Below, piece by piece: positions 1-12,860 of a stretch of 64,000 nt of DNA (position 1 is the stretch's first letter; the number at the start of each line of letters is the position of its first letter). The stretch spans positions 28,198,714 to 28,262,713 of the forward strand of contig CM049320.1 of NCBI GenBank assembly GCA_026874595.1, written 5' to 3'. Made by a program: the position numbers and the translations under genes. The notes under the pieces were generated by a model. The model saw only the letters and a list, made by a program, of their open reading frames with translations, made no database searches and was not told the DNA's origin. This DNA comes from Sipunculus nudus. Taxonomy: Eukaryota > Annelida > Sipuncula > Golfingiida > Sipunculidae.

Positions 1-194
1 ATATAAATGCATGTGGCCTAAAGAAGTTTTTGCACATACTTGACAGGACAAAGTGCATATACGTCTCCAAGGGAAAAACCAAATAGGCGTTAACAGTCTC
101 AGGTGCCTTTATCTGGGGAGTATCTCTACGTGATTGCCTACTGTCAAGAGGGTCAATACAAATAACACGACAGATCGTCAGGTGTGTGTATACA

Positions 195-498
195 GCGCGC
201 CCTGGTGACTGCTCAGCTGATTTTTTCCCCACTTGATTTTTTCTGTCTCTGAGCAAATGGATATTATTTATGACTGTACATTGACTCATGGTTGTTATGG
301 ATCACGTGTACTTGGAAACAGGAAACATACATGTTCCCAGAAGCCAATTCGCGATGGGCATCGCACTGGATCAATGTATTTATAAACAATGGACCGCATG
401 TCGTCTGCAAGAAGCAGGTTTTGGCGGGCTTTTCTTCTGACGTCACCAGTATGATTAAAACGTGACACCTTTTTCCAAACACTAGCGCCACCTATCGG
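195..498 (-). promoter_or_regulatory. Pair of CTCF-like motifs in the same orientation
   Basis: On the minus strand, TCACCAGGGCGCGC (208-195) and CCGATAGGTGGCGC (498-485) each match 12 of 14 positions of the CTCF core. The intervening 1-560 bp has no recognisable gene. Confidence 0.25.
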
Positions 499-627
499 TC
501 GACAAGACAAGAGCATGCCATTGAATTACATGCACTGATATATTGTCACATTTGATTTCTATGGGATGTTAGTGTATTTGGACCCCCCCCCCACCCCCCT
601 TTTGCAAAACGAAATTGTGTGCCCAAA

Positions 628-1515
628 TTCTACTCATATATATTTGCCGATTCAGGGCAAAATTAATTAAGGCTTCCCAACCCCACATAGGCCTACAGTA
701 CTTAAGGAATAAATTATATACACCAAGGCCTAAATATATCAGATTCACACAAAAGTGAAAGTGTACTATAAGGATTTTGTAGGGGGACGGGGAAATTGCA
801 TGCATGGGTGGGTAAAACAGATTCTACTTATATATTCGCCGATTCAGGGGAAAAGGCTACCCAACCCCACACAGGGTTCGAAATACTTTGAAATTTCTAT
901 TTTTCCAATGGAAAGGCATTAATACAGGTTTGCCTTTCCGCAGAAAAAAAAGCCTGTCCGCTAAAGGTGCATCCCATCATCATGTCAAATTTTCAGTCAC
1001 CCCTCAGTGTAAACCTGATCCTGCCATCTTACATATACCATCCTACATGCACATTTGCGTCCAAAAACAACTGAATGTTTTCAATAGTATATAACACCGT
1101 TATATATCAGAAATACGATTGTGCAGTGAAACGGGAACATATTAAGAGATGAGGGCCTAAAGGCCGTAGAGCATAAAAACTTATAGACCATGTTTTATAG
1201 GAAAATATAGGAAATATAGGGAGTCGATGGAACACCACATGTAATTTTTTTTGGTGTCATGCGTGTTACTACCTATCAGTGGATACTAATTGGAAAACAC
1301 CAAGGTGTTCACCTTTCCAATGGATTGGTACCAAATGAAAAATGCCTTTCCGTGCACATGTTTGCCTGTCTGAGACAGGCAGAAAGGCGTTATTTCGAGC
1401 CCAGCCACATATATTACTAAAAGGATGAATTATATACATCTAAGCCTATATATATCAGCCACAAATGAAAGATTCGTTCAAAAGTGTACGATAAGGATTT
1501 TATAAGGGGCCGATG
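628..1515. repeat. Local duplication with one copy split by a transposon
   Basis: Block A (about 628-795) and block B (818-871 joined to 1405-1515) share GCCGATTCAGGG, CCCAACCCCACA, GAATTATATACA and ATAAGGATTTT in the same order. B is interrupted by the element at 872-1404; A is the empty-site version. Confidence 0.8.
872..1404. mobile_element. Non-autonomous hAT-like element, about 533 bp
   Basis: Ends CAGGGTTCGAAATA and TATTTCGAGCCCAG form imperfect terminal inverted repeats, flanked by the direct repeat CCACA (867-871, 1405-1409). The related block at 628-795 shows the uninserted sequence. The CAGGG start is hAT-like, although the visible target repeat is 5 bp rather than 8. No transposase frame is seen. 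Confidence 0.65.
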
Positions 1516-4168
1516 CGGATTGACATTCTGCAGAATACTACTATCTTTATACCTCTACATACATACAACCCCCCTTCACAATGAGTTGACTAACCCATTA
1601 ACACAGCTATATGATAAGGTCGGGTTTCCCATTGACTGGCAGTATGTCCAGTTGGGCCTAATAATGATATTTATTTAAAATTCTGAAAGATCTTTCGGGC
1701 TCTTTTGGTGAAATTAAACCGAATCTTAGAGTTGTCGTATTTTGACAGTGATAGATACCCTATAATACGGCCCTGTACATATAACAGTCAAACAGCGCTG
1801 TTTGTATGATCATTATGCCATATGAAACGATATATAGTAATACAAGGATGCAGCTGTCACTTGTATGGTGTTGGGTACATGCGCAGACTATAATTTATCA
1901 TTTGCCCTCAAATGCGATAAACTTCAAATAACGCTATTTGTAAAGGTGTTCGGTGACTTTGTGAAGTAGGTTGTGACAAAAGGTGTGATAATAAACTAAC
2001 AATTAACGTCTACGTGAATGCAAGGAAAGAAATAAGTCTTAATATTCTATAGCTGGTTGTTTTAATGACTTAGTCAATCGCTCAAACACAAAACCGTACA
2101 AAAGGTCCATAAATCCTCAGAAAAATCAATTTCACTTTGTTCGGGCCACTAATCCAGCAAGTATCGTTGCATGTCAATGCACAGCATGTGGTGCGAATGC
2201 CGAACGACTGGAATATTTAAAGCAAGTGATCAATCAAAATGTGACTTTTATTGGAGTTTTTGCGAACTTACAACTGAAAGCATTCGATTATATATGGTAA
2301 CTCACCATGAAACCCCTGCAGCAGACGACAGCTGTTTGGCGCTTCGACCGTGTAATGAACTGCTGCATTATAGAGAGTTCTCTGTGACTGAGACAGCCCG
2401 ATCAATGTGTTTACTAACAGCATTGTTGCTAGGACCCTATAGCTGGTTAAGTCAGTCGGAAGGTCTGGGACCTTTAGCTAACTGTTAGCAGCTACAACGG
2501 AACTGCGTCACCCAGACTTGATTGATAAATGGTTTCTGACGTTCAGTCATAGCTGATTAATATTGTTCCCTTTATTATTTGTGCAATTTATATGGTTTTC
2601 TTTATGGTATATTTTAAATAAATTGCATTACACCTTCATAACAAGGATATATATAATATTACGCAGTGTTATTATTATCTTGGGAAGATTAGGCGCAGTT
2701 AAAGATTAAATAATACGATAAACGTATATAACTTATAAGAAAAGTTTTAACATTACTATAGTCGTACTCTGATAAATCTACCAGCTAAGCTAGCAATGGT
2801 ATTTATTTCCTGTTTAAAATACATGTAACCCTTTTTGGAGTAACGCTAATTGCCAGTCTGGGTTTTTATTTCATCCAACTTCGTTCACCCTTGCTAATTC
2901 CCCCCCCCCCCCCTTCCCGGAACAGATGACATTGATTTGGGTTTGTCTGTCCCTCTGTCTGTCCGTCCGTCAGGTTTTCGTTTCCGTGCGATAACTTTCC
3001 TAAATATTATCCAATTTCATTCAAATTTGGGTCAGTGATTGCTCTCATGCATACCTTGGTAAGATTGGTTTTGGCGTTTCTGTCTAAAAATTTATTCTCT
3101 CTAGCTCCAAAACAAAATATTAAATTTTGTTCCTATTTCACAACCAAAATTATGACATTTGGAGACATCTTCAGGGCACCATGAAAACTAAACACAGCCA
3201 CTTTGACACGTGGAGACATCTTCAGGCGAACAAAAACTGAAACATATTAATCAGGTAAACATGAAAGACAAAAAGAGGCATAAGCGGAGGATTTAAATTC
3301 TGTGAATTTGGCTTTGCTTGTTGCTCCTGAGATCGCTATCCAGTTATGCATCGTCTGTATTGCAATGCTAAGCTTATATTACCAGATGTAAGACAGGAAT
3401 CGATTGATCGATCGATTATTCTAAAGGAGTACCCTGTGTAAACATTCAGTCAAGATATCGATAAAATTCACAAGTTGGCACAAATTAAACAAAGCGCAGT
3501 GTCGTTCACAAGATCGAGTTCGGCTCTCGAATGACATGGCCGGGTCTCCGCTGCTGGGATCGGCGGAGGGAATGTAGGTTGCTTCTTGCTTTGTGGCTGT
3601 GGATGCTGTAGCTTTATAAAAAGGACAACGGCTCGGGATGGACGGTTGCTCCCTCTACGGCTCCCTGCTTGGCTTGGCGTTGCACTGCGACTGTTGGCTC
3701 AGAGAACGTGCTAAAGGAGCGCACATGGCTGAGGTCTTGACCGCAGCAACCTGTAGCTGCTCGATGAGCGTATACCTTTTTTGGCTTTGGCTTGGCATGT
3801 ATAACGAAAATATCAATGACCTATAAATGGCCCAGAAGGCCTATATATGTGCACCTGATACATGCTTTTCCTGTAATATATATACGCTTGCTTCGCTGAC
3901 GTACTGCTCTGTGTTATTCTAAAAATAAACATAAACCTACAAGCGTAAATTGAAAGAAATGCAGGTGGCGCCACAGGTCGGTAAAGATTTCCACGTTCTC
4001 CTATATAGACCGATTGTAGTGATATTTCACATTTGTTAACATTGTGGTATGAGATGTTTCGCCTGGTTTTGTTATAACTGTTAATGGAGAAATAAGTGAA
4101 ACAAATGTCCTTTATATCTATTTTAAGCCAAGTCAGATAACAGAGCAGGCGCTAAGAGTGAATAATTG

Positions 4169-4171
<3 letters not shown>

Positions 4172-4211
<40 letters not shown>
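4172..4211. repeat. (TA)n microsatellite
   Basis: About 20 uninterrupted TA units. Confidence 0.95.
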
Positions 4212-4217
<6 letters not shown>

Positions 4218-4625
4218 CTGGCTAAAATATGTATGTACATGGTTAAAATTATCACACGACTGTCAACTGTTAGTCTCTAAATCAATCTTGACCGGTAATT
4301 TCATAAAAAAGAAAAAAACTATGAGGGATTAAATACTCATGCATATTCCAAAGAAATCCATGAATCGATCACTGAAACTTTGGAGCTTTTATCTGAATTA
4401 CTTGTCATACAAAATATACTGATCTATCAGATAGTTAGTGGTATTTTTAAAGAGCTTTAAATTTTGCATGCTTGAAGGGATATATGAATATGGGTGAATT
4501 AGGGAGCATTCATTAAGGTCTTATGAACGTCAAACAGCCTTGTTTTAATGTAGCTTTAGTATTAATATTAAAATGAATTTTAGCCACAATGATATATACA
4601 TATTTGAAATTCTTAGTTTATCTGC

Positions 4626-4680
4626 CAGGGGCGTATTCATAGGGGGCACAAAGGGGCGCCCCCCTAAATTTCTGCTAACA
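4626..4680. mobile_element. Transposon-end fragment (GGGGCGTATTCATAGGGGGC)
   Basis: G/C-rich GGGGCGTATTC...GGGGCGCCCCCC in AT-rich surroundings, similar in style to CAGTGGCGTATCTAGG at 6146-6125 (minus strand) and GGCGTGGATCCAGG at 27333. These resemble hAT-type element ends. Fragments only. Confidence 0.35.
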
Positions 4681-4871
4681 CTTATACCAGTAAACAACTG
4701 GCAAGAGTTATGTTTGTTAACTCAAATTCATTTTATGTTCGATTATTTGAGTATACACACACATAGATAAAATATGGCGTTTTAAGTGAATAAATGTTTC
4801 TCTATGCACGGTTATGGTAATGTTATTCCAATATGGAAAAGAAAAGAAAAATTAGAAAGATCTTGTCTGTA

Positions 4872-4980
<109 letters not shown>

Positions 4981-5982
4981 TGATATAATAATGTATGTTT
5001 ATTATCAGTTCTAAAGGTTCCTATTGACCTAAAGAGAATCTAGTTTTGTTGTATTTGTTGCAATTTTGTGAAGAAAGAACAAAAGCTTAGCAAGATACTG
5101 TCTGTAATGTAAATGTAAAGAGTGTCAGACGTGAAAATTTCTAAAATAAATATAAACAGTAATGGGATTATATACTTACACATTTCTCTCAAGTTTTTTT
5201 CTATTTCTCTTTTCTTTTTTGTTTGTGTGCAGAAGTGAATGCTCCAAACCCTATGATGGTAACATGATGGTAGATGGCCAAGCTATTTGTACTTCCACTA
5301 GACGCTTGCTATGCCTCATTTTTTAAAATTTACCCTGGAACACAACAAGAGACTATATGAAAGCTTCCGGTTTCTTGATTCTGGGGTTATTAAAATCACC
5401 TCTAAATACCCAGCTACTGTCACTGGAGCTTGATGGCCAGGCTTTATGTCTGAAAGCTGCATTTTCAATAATGATATAAACCTGAAAATGGTATGCAAAT
5501 AACAATCAATGAGTATTTTTCACCTCTAATATTTCTTGTCTTTATGTACTTTAATTACCTCAGGTCAGACTATCTTTATTTCTTTTTAACTCCAACTGGC
5601 TATAGTTCGAACTTAATTGTTGCAAAAATAATTTATCTGCGAAAACCTATATTGTGGAATTCATTATCAGAAGCTCTACATGAAAAGCAGATGTAGTAAC
5701 CTTTGACAGATTCAGTGACATATAATAGTTAATCCATTTCAGTTCCTTTTCACGTGTGCTGACCATCTTCTTCTTAAAAATACATTTAAGTCACAACACT
5801 TCACTTACTGATGCATGTATTTTTCTGTTGTTCAAATAATGCATTATATATAGATGAGGGTCCCATGGTAAACATAATAAACAACTTGAACTGGAAACCT
5901 TACAAAATTATATATAATAGTTTAAATATGCTTGCTTCCTACTGATATAGGGCTTTGCGGAATATCAATATAATTAAAAAAA

Positions 5983-5983
<1 letters not shown>

Positions 5984-6069
<86 letters not shown>
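5984..6069. repeat. (TA)n(GA)n compound microsatellite
   Basis: About 21 TA then about 21 GA units, then GACA units; adjacent frames (SLSLSL, IYIYIY) are artefacts. Confidence 0.95.
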
Positions 6070-6081
<12 letters not shown>

Positions 6082-6146
6082 ACAGCCCCCTTTCCCGGCT
6101 TTAGACCTGCGCCCCCTCTGTTTTCAAATCCTAGATACGCCACTGT
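6070..6146 (-). mobile_element. Transposon-end fragment (CAGTGGCGTATCTAGG)
   Basis: On the minus strand: ACAGTGGCGTATCTAGGATT, then AGAGGGGGCGCAGG. It sits directly beside a (TA)n(GA)n microsatellite. Confidence 0.4.
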
Positions 6147-6840
6147 AGGCTGCTGTTGGATGAGATATATATGAAAATTGTCTCAGATTTTCCTTTGAAA
6201 ATTTTAAACTTGAGATTATTTATTTATATATTTTTTTTAACGCGATATATCTCACATTTAGCAAAGAGTATGTATGTAAAAATAGTATCACATGGAATTG
6301 CATACAAATATCTCTAGGCTTTTTTTGATTGTGTTTAAAATCTTTTTTTCCTATTGAATTTTTTTTTCCCGATGGATACAATATAACGCCAGGAAAGTGT
6401 TTTTGTGAAAAGATATATATAACAAACAACTATAAGGTCACGGTTTTTCACAAAAAATGTCAATTTTACGATTTTTGACGATCATAAGACCTTAAGCAGC
6501 CTAAAACACTAAGGAAAATTGGAGTTTAAAGAAGCCAGCTAATGCCAGCATGTTTATCTAATCATGTTAACTATAATTAAAGAGAAATTCTTTGCTGGAT
6601 ATATTTGATAATAGAACGCAAGACTCTTGTTCACATAGCATTCTCTGAATATCTGACCACATCACAGTGTAACTGAAAAAGAACCTTCCCAAAATCCAGA
6701 GTTTCCTCTTCCTCTTTACAAAAAGTACATTTACTTGAATTGATAATATTTAACTTGTAAAGGAATTGATTCTAAGTCAACCTACGATGTAGAATGTAAT
6801 ATTGAAAAATACGTAGCTTAGCTAATATTGTGGTTACATA

Positions 6841-7023
6841 TATAGTGGAATCCCACAATTACGACCACCTTGGGGACTGACCAAAGTGGTCGTAATTTAG
6901 GGATGGTCGTATTTGTGAAACTCTTTAAGTTACCTGGATCGTATATTTAGGACCATTAGAAGTGGTCGTAATTATGGGGTTGGTCGTAATTGCGGGGTGG
7001 TCGCAAGGCGGGATTCCACTGTA
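6841..7023. mobile_element. Foldback MITE, copy 1
   Basis: About 183 bp from TATAGTGGAATCCC to GGATTCCACTGTA with internal inverted GGTCGTAAT words, so the single strand can fold on itself. TA at both ends suggests a Tc1/mariner-type target. It is nearly identical to the element at 10643-10824. Confidence 0.8.
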
Positions 7024-10000
7024 CATGTATCTTTGGGAAAATCCCTGGTACAATTCTTTATGTAACTGTGATGAAATCGTCTTTCTATTTTTAAATTGCA
7101 TTTTCTGTAGCAACTATATGTTCATCCACCAGTTGACCATATATAAATTTTGCTCCTTTCTTATTAGTTAACACAGTATTAAGAAGTGTATGAAAATTTC
7201 TAGGTGATGTTATTTTTTTGTTCTCATTCACTATGATTTGTTTCCACCTTCGTGGAATTACATGAAGTAGACTAATATAATTAAAAATTTTATTTTTACC
7301 TCATACTTACTTATACATTTTTGATGACTCATAAACTTATTTGTACCTTTTTTTCTTTTTAACTAAATCTGTTATAAATATAATTCCTTTACTGAAAAAT
7401 GATTTGTAAAATAAAACTTTATCATTAATTTTTATATGAGAATAAACCATATACACCATGACATATTCTCTTCATAAATTACTGGATCATAGAAGCTGTA
7501 ATTGTACCAGTGTTGAATAATTTCTTTCCAAAAAGGATCTTTTAAATTTTATAATGTATTTTACATGTTTAAGTACTAGATTACAATTGAAAGATAGTTC
7601 TCCTAGTTTAAAAAATCCTAAAACAATTTTCCTCCAGACATTTTGTGAACTTTTATCTAATAAACGCATTATCCACACCAGTGTTAAAGCTACATGTATT
7701 AATGATATCTGAATCATGTTCAGGCCTCCTTTTACAATAGATGCTATTTTAGTTTGTCTTTTTAATAAGTCTTTATACGTCTTCCCCAAATAAATTTATA
7801 TATACGGCTCTCAATTTGATTCATGAATGATTGACTAGGTGTAGATAGAACCGAAAGATGATATATCAACTGTAATAAGACAAAATTGTTTAATACAGTT
7901 ATTTTGCCAATTGGTGCAAGTTTTCGAGCATTCCATATACTGCTAAAATATTTTGGTTTTTACTGAGGTAAATTTTCAGGAAGCATATAATCAAGTGAGA
8001 GAGTGAATATCTCATTTCTTTTCGTCTTTGCCCTTGAAAACAAACATTTTTATTGCTCAAGCAGGCTGACCTTTCTCCCGATTTTGACCAGCGCCTGAAA
8101 AATCATATTCTTCAGGGAAATTGAGATACGCATCAACAGTGTTTGATCATTCGAGTGACATCTCCCGGGCTGCCATTTCAAATCCCTGGTGATGAATAAA
8201 TAAATGTTGGAAGCGCGCATTTTCAGCCGTGCACGCATGATTAACTCTTGTGCGTGTACCAATATGTAAATGCATCAATTTGAAATTATTTGATCTGGGT
8301 TTTTGGAGCCTAGTTTTTCAGGGTTTTTTTTGCGAGGTTATTAATATGGAAAAGCCCCGAAACCAATCATGCTTTATACTGTTGCTGCTTTTACTGCTAC
8401 TATACTACTACTTCTGCTACTTCTACTACTGTTATTATTATCAGTAGCAGTCCCAGGAATGATTCCTATGTGTTATATATGTTCATGGATTAAGGTACAA
8501 TTTCGTAGGTCGTTTGAGATAGGTATATCTTCACAAATGAAAATTGTGATATTGCTTGAGCGATATGTATTACATTGTATATATGATTTTTTTCTTCCGA
8601 AGGTCACAGCAAGGATATACACAAGGGCATGCAGGGTATTTTTAAATAATATCGCATTGGGTTGTGACACATTTAATCATATGAATTTCCGTACCAGGTA
8701 TTATTAAACGTTCAACCGCCGATGCATTTTTAATGCTAAATCCACAAGGGCTCTCAATTTGGGATCTGTCATGCAGAGCTATATACTGTTATTCCATGGG
8801 GAACTTCAGGCCGGAACCCTTTTTCTGTTCGTTTGGCAAACATTACCTGTATTTCAAATGGTAAATAATCTAGTCTCCCAAAACTTAAAAATAGATTATT
8901 CTTTGGACGATACCCTTACCCTTCTACGTTTCATCAAAATCTATAATAATTTGACTAAATTAGCTAACAAGCAAACAAACGGACTTTGGATAAAACTTTA
9001 TGTCTCCTTGCAGAAGAATTAAATGTTATTTCAGAAGGTTGGACTAAAATGATTATATGTAAGAAGGTAAAAAGTATGAAAACAGATAATTATTCACTCC
9101 CGTCCCGGGGTGAACACACACAAGGCATATATACATAAATGCAGACGTAACAACCATATTTATGGTAGTGATATTTATTTTCTGAGTTATGACAACAGTA
9201 AAGCATTAAAACACACATGATAACTCCAAACATGTAATTATTAAGAAGTAACCATGTAATACTATCACATTTCTTGACCACAGGTACATTCCTTAAACAA
9301 CGATTATACACTGCAGTCGTTCTAGATCTCCTTCGCTTTATCCGCTGCTTTGTACAGCAATTTTTACGGGGTTTCTAAATTTGGGCTGGCACAGGGCCAA
9401 GAATTATGACAAGACCGAAGAGAGCATGGTATCGCATTGTGCATCAATCCAGTGAGAACGGCGTGTCGCGAGTTTGAAACTTGGGAGTTGTATGCGCAAT
9501 ACCAAACCACGGTTTCATTTGTCTGGTTACAATTCTTTGCCCTGTGTCTGCCCTGATGGCGAAACCCGGAGAATGTTGTTATACAATGCAGCGGCTAGAG
9601 TGAAGGAGCTATAGAACGACTGCAGTATATAACTGCTGCGCGAGGGGTGTAGTTCACAGGTACAGTGGGTGTATATGTCAAGCATGATAAAAATATATCA
9701 CGAGGACGGAATACTTGCTTTATTCGTATCACCAATATGTGGAATGAATAAACATGCTTTTCTGATTATCACATATATCATAATATCTTCTCCGCATCGA
9801 ATGTGTCTCGGCAACGACCAAGTTACTTTTTTGTATATATAAGATTTAAATGTAGTTTAAAAAATTTATGCAATAATATAGAAGTAAAAGTCAAATTCAA
9901 TTTTAAAACACAACGTTTGTGTCAAATGGCAATAAGGACCCTTTATACGCTAAAAAATGTAATCAGTAAATATCTACACCTTATTTGAATATTAAATAAC

Positions 10001-10120
10001 TGAGATCTTGTTTGATAAATATGGTGATCTAATTAATCAACCAAATGGTCAAAAGTTTACACTGTGAGGGGAAAATCAAAAGTTCACTCAAAAAAAAAAA
10101 AAAAAATCAAATGACCAGTG

Positions 10121-10134
10121 CTAGCAGGTGGCGC
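10121..10134 (+). promoter_or_regulatory. CTCF-like motif
   Basis: CTAGCAGGTGGCGC matches 13 of 14 positions of the CTCF core and contains AGGTGGCGC, the core known from insect CTCF. Related AGGTGGCGC words occur at 485-493 (minus strand) and 3963-3971. Confidence 0.35.
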
Positions 10135-10642
10135 CGTCTGGTGGGTGAGAATGAAGGTAAAAATAGTGGTACAATTGTGTTTGCCTAATATGAAAAGCAT
10201 TAATGTTTCATGCTAACCGCGTTACACCAGTTCTATAATTCTGTCAGTAAACTATGTTCAATTATGCTTTTCTTACAAAGTGTGCTCTTAGCAGGTACAT
10301 GTATTATAAAAGAGTTTTAGTTATGCGTTTCTGCATTTTACAAGGCTTTGATTTACAAATCAGGCCAAAAAAATAAAGGTGTGGTTCGGTGTAAACGGAT
10401 GGTTGGGGCATTGTCTATATATTTCCCCATAAATCCTGAGATATTTCATATAATATTTCCAAGAGGCTATTGCAGTACCACCTGTCTGCGACTGGTATTT
10501 TCTATCCAGTTGGTCAACTTGCATCGCTGCCATCTGCTATATTTGGAACAAACCTAAATTGGTCTTCAAGCACTGAGCGTAAAGTAATAATCAGGTAAAA
10601 TGCTAGCAACAATTAAATACGGAATGCCAACTGTGAATGAAA

Positions 10643-10824
10643 TACAGTGGAACCCCACAATTACGACCACCTTGGGGACTGACCAAAGTGGTCGTAATTT
10701 AGGGGTGGTCGTATTGGTGAAACTCTAAGTTACCTGGATCGTATATTTGGGACCACAGAAAAGTGGTCGTAATTGTGGGGTTGGTCGTAATTGCGGGGTG
10801 GTCGCAAGGCGGGGTTCCACTGTA
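10643..10824. mobile_element. Foldback MITE, copy 2
   Basis: 182 bp with perfect 14-bp inverted ends TACAGTGGAACCCC / GGGGTTCCACTGTA. It shares the interior GACCACCTTGGGGACTGACC and GTTACCTGGATCGTATAT with copy 1, implying recent activity. Confidence 0.85.
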
Positions 10825-12591
10825 CATGAATTATAACAGCTGTTCTAAAGATTCCACATTATCAAACTAATAATGAATAAATCCCATTTTATAATAGGAT
10901 TAGTTAAATTAATTTGAATAATGTATAAAGTATGATAAGGTAAATTATTTTATGGAATATAGATGTCAGTATTTAATTACTCTCAAGTTCTAGTTTTCTA
11001 TGAGGCAAATATAAATCACTCTCTGACTGGAAATGTTAACAAAACAAAGAATTATTGACAAAATGACAAAAAATTATTGCCCAGCTGCAATTGCTAAATC
11101 AGAAGTTTAGTACTTGGTCCTTTCACCAGAGGTAGCCACTATACAGGTCAAGTTGGTGGAATATGTTTGAAATTCACAGTATTTATAATACCGCTGTTAA
11201 TTATGATATTTGCCAAAGCAGATTCTATATTTGGAAAAACATATAATTCACTATCTATCACTTCAGATCACAGAATGCATAATAACAATTAAGTAACTAT
11301 CCATAAAACTAAGTAAAAATACAATTAAGCAAAAAAAAATATGGTTCTCAGGCCCTTTTCCAGTCATCAGTGCGGGTTGACAGGTTTTCTTTCTATTTTT
11401 TTTGTATGTTTCGATAAAAATATCATATGATCAGGGAAAAGCATGATAATAACATAATTTTTTTCTAAATAGATAAAAGCACCACATAACAAAGAAAAAC
11501 TTATCAAAATTGTATTATTTTATCTTCTTAATAGATGAAAATAAAAATAAAAATTTTAAATTGATGCAGAAAGCCTGAGAACCATAACTTTTATGTTTTT
11601 TGGCCTTATACCCCTCAGTGGAGGTAACAAGGATGCTAAATATCCTTCATCATAAATTGTTACTTTTGCATCTTTTGACTTTGGTCCATGCAACATATGA
11701 GACTGAATAACCCAAAATCTTAATATTTGGTATCAGTAAATAAATCCTTTTCCTAAAAACAGGTACCTGTGGTGGTTCACATTAAACCACATGTATATGG
11801 ATACAAGTGTTAAACCCATTTGTATAAGATGATTGCTGCGATTCACTAAATATTCTATAAGAGTAAAAATATGCTTAAAATAACATGGTAAATAGCTGCT
11901 TAGTTAATTCAATGTAAAATTTATATGTACAGCTAAATGAAAGGTAATTAAACTACAGGCTACACATTGAAAAATAATCAATAAAATAGTTAACAAGTTA
12001 GTATTTTTTGGTTAGCTTAGATGAAATCTCAGCTACAAAAAATCTTATATATAATTTCTATATAATATAATGTGCCCTCCTTGTGATGGTGTTAAAAATT
12101 CTACTATAACAAAAAGAATGGTAGATTTAATTATAAACAATTCATAATTATAACCCTGCAGTAATTATCCATAGTAAACTAGTTCCAGCACACACACTGA
12201 AAGGAAAAACCTAAGGACATTCAATTTACTAATACAAGTCTTAATTAACAGTGATTAGACTGTAGCACCAACAAGATATGTTTCACATCTGAAGATGATA
12301 CTGCAAAGTTTTGAATAATCAAACTCCTGTGTATGGATCACCAATATGCTCATGTTCCTTATCAAAGATAAGATATGATTAACTTCTTATCAAAGATAAA
12401 GATACAGTTTACCAAATTACTCCAGCATACACATTTGTTTATTTTTTTAAAACTGTTCAACTTTTTATTACATATGAAAATTTTACCTTTTTTAAATATT
12501 TTTATCGAACATCTTGTCTTTAAATGTTTCTATTTTGTGTCACAATTTCTTCACCTTTTAATTAGGACTGAAAGTCCAGAAAGTATTTGGG

Positions 12592-12597
12592 TTTATT
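12592..12597 (-). terminator. Candidate polyadenylation signal AATAAA
   Basis: AATAAA on the minus strand about 265 bp downstream of the stop codon. It would give a short 3' UTR. Another AATAAA (12860-12865) overlaps the stop codon itself, and further TTTATT words lie to the left in this AT-rich DNA, so the choice is uncertain. Confidence 0.3.
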
Positions 12598-12860
12598 TTC
12601 CAAATAAGTTAAAATTACTTTTGGTTCAGCCACTTTACAAAATTTCCCTATATCATTCATTTTTTTATATTGTACCTTTATAAGCCATAATTACCTAAGT
12701 ATGTTTTTCTTTCATTAAAAATATTATATAAACTTCCATTTTTGGGTAAATGATTTGATCAAAACAAAAACCAGTGGTATCCTTAGGACAAAATCAACCA
12801 TGCTTATGACACATTAGTTTCTCATATACTGGAGGGAGATGCCTTGCGGTGAGGGGGCCT

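Larger units (their letters stand above)
7024..12591. other. 3' flank, no recognised gene
   Basis: Besides the second foldback MITE and CTCF-like words, there is a TAC/TTC-type trinucleotide tract (8375-8445) and an A run (10090-10106). Frames of 60-110 codons here are AT-biased and show no domain. Confidence 0.6.

Noticed and set aside
2171-2488. 105-codon plus frame
   Set aside because: No domain, unremarkable start context, no splice or promoter support; similar-length frames occur by chance here.
3674-3700. miR-92-like seed TTGCACT in TTGCACTGCGACTGTTGGC
   Set aside because: The remainder does not match and no complementary arm is present to form a hairpin.
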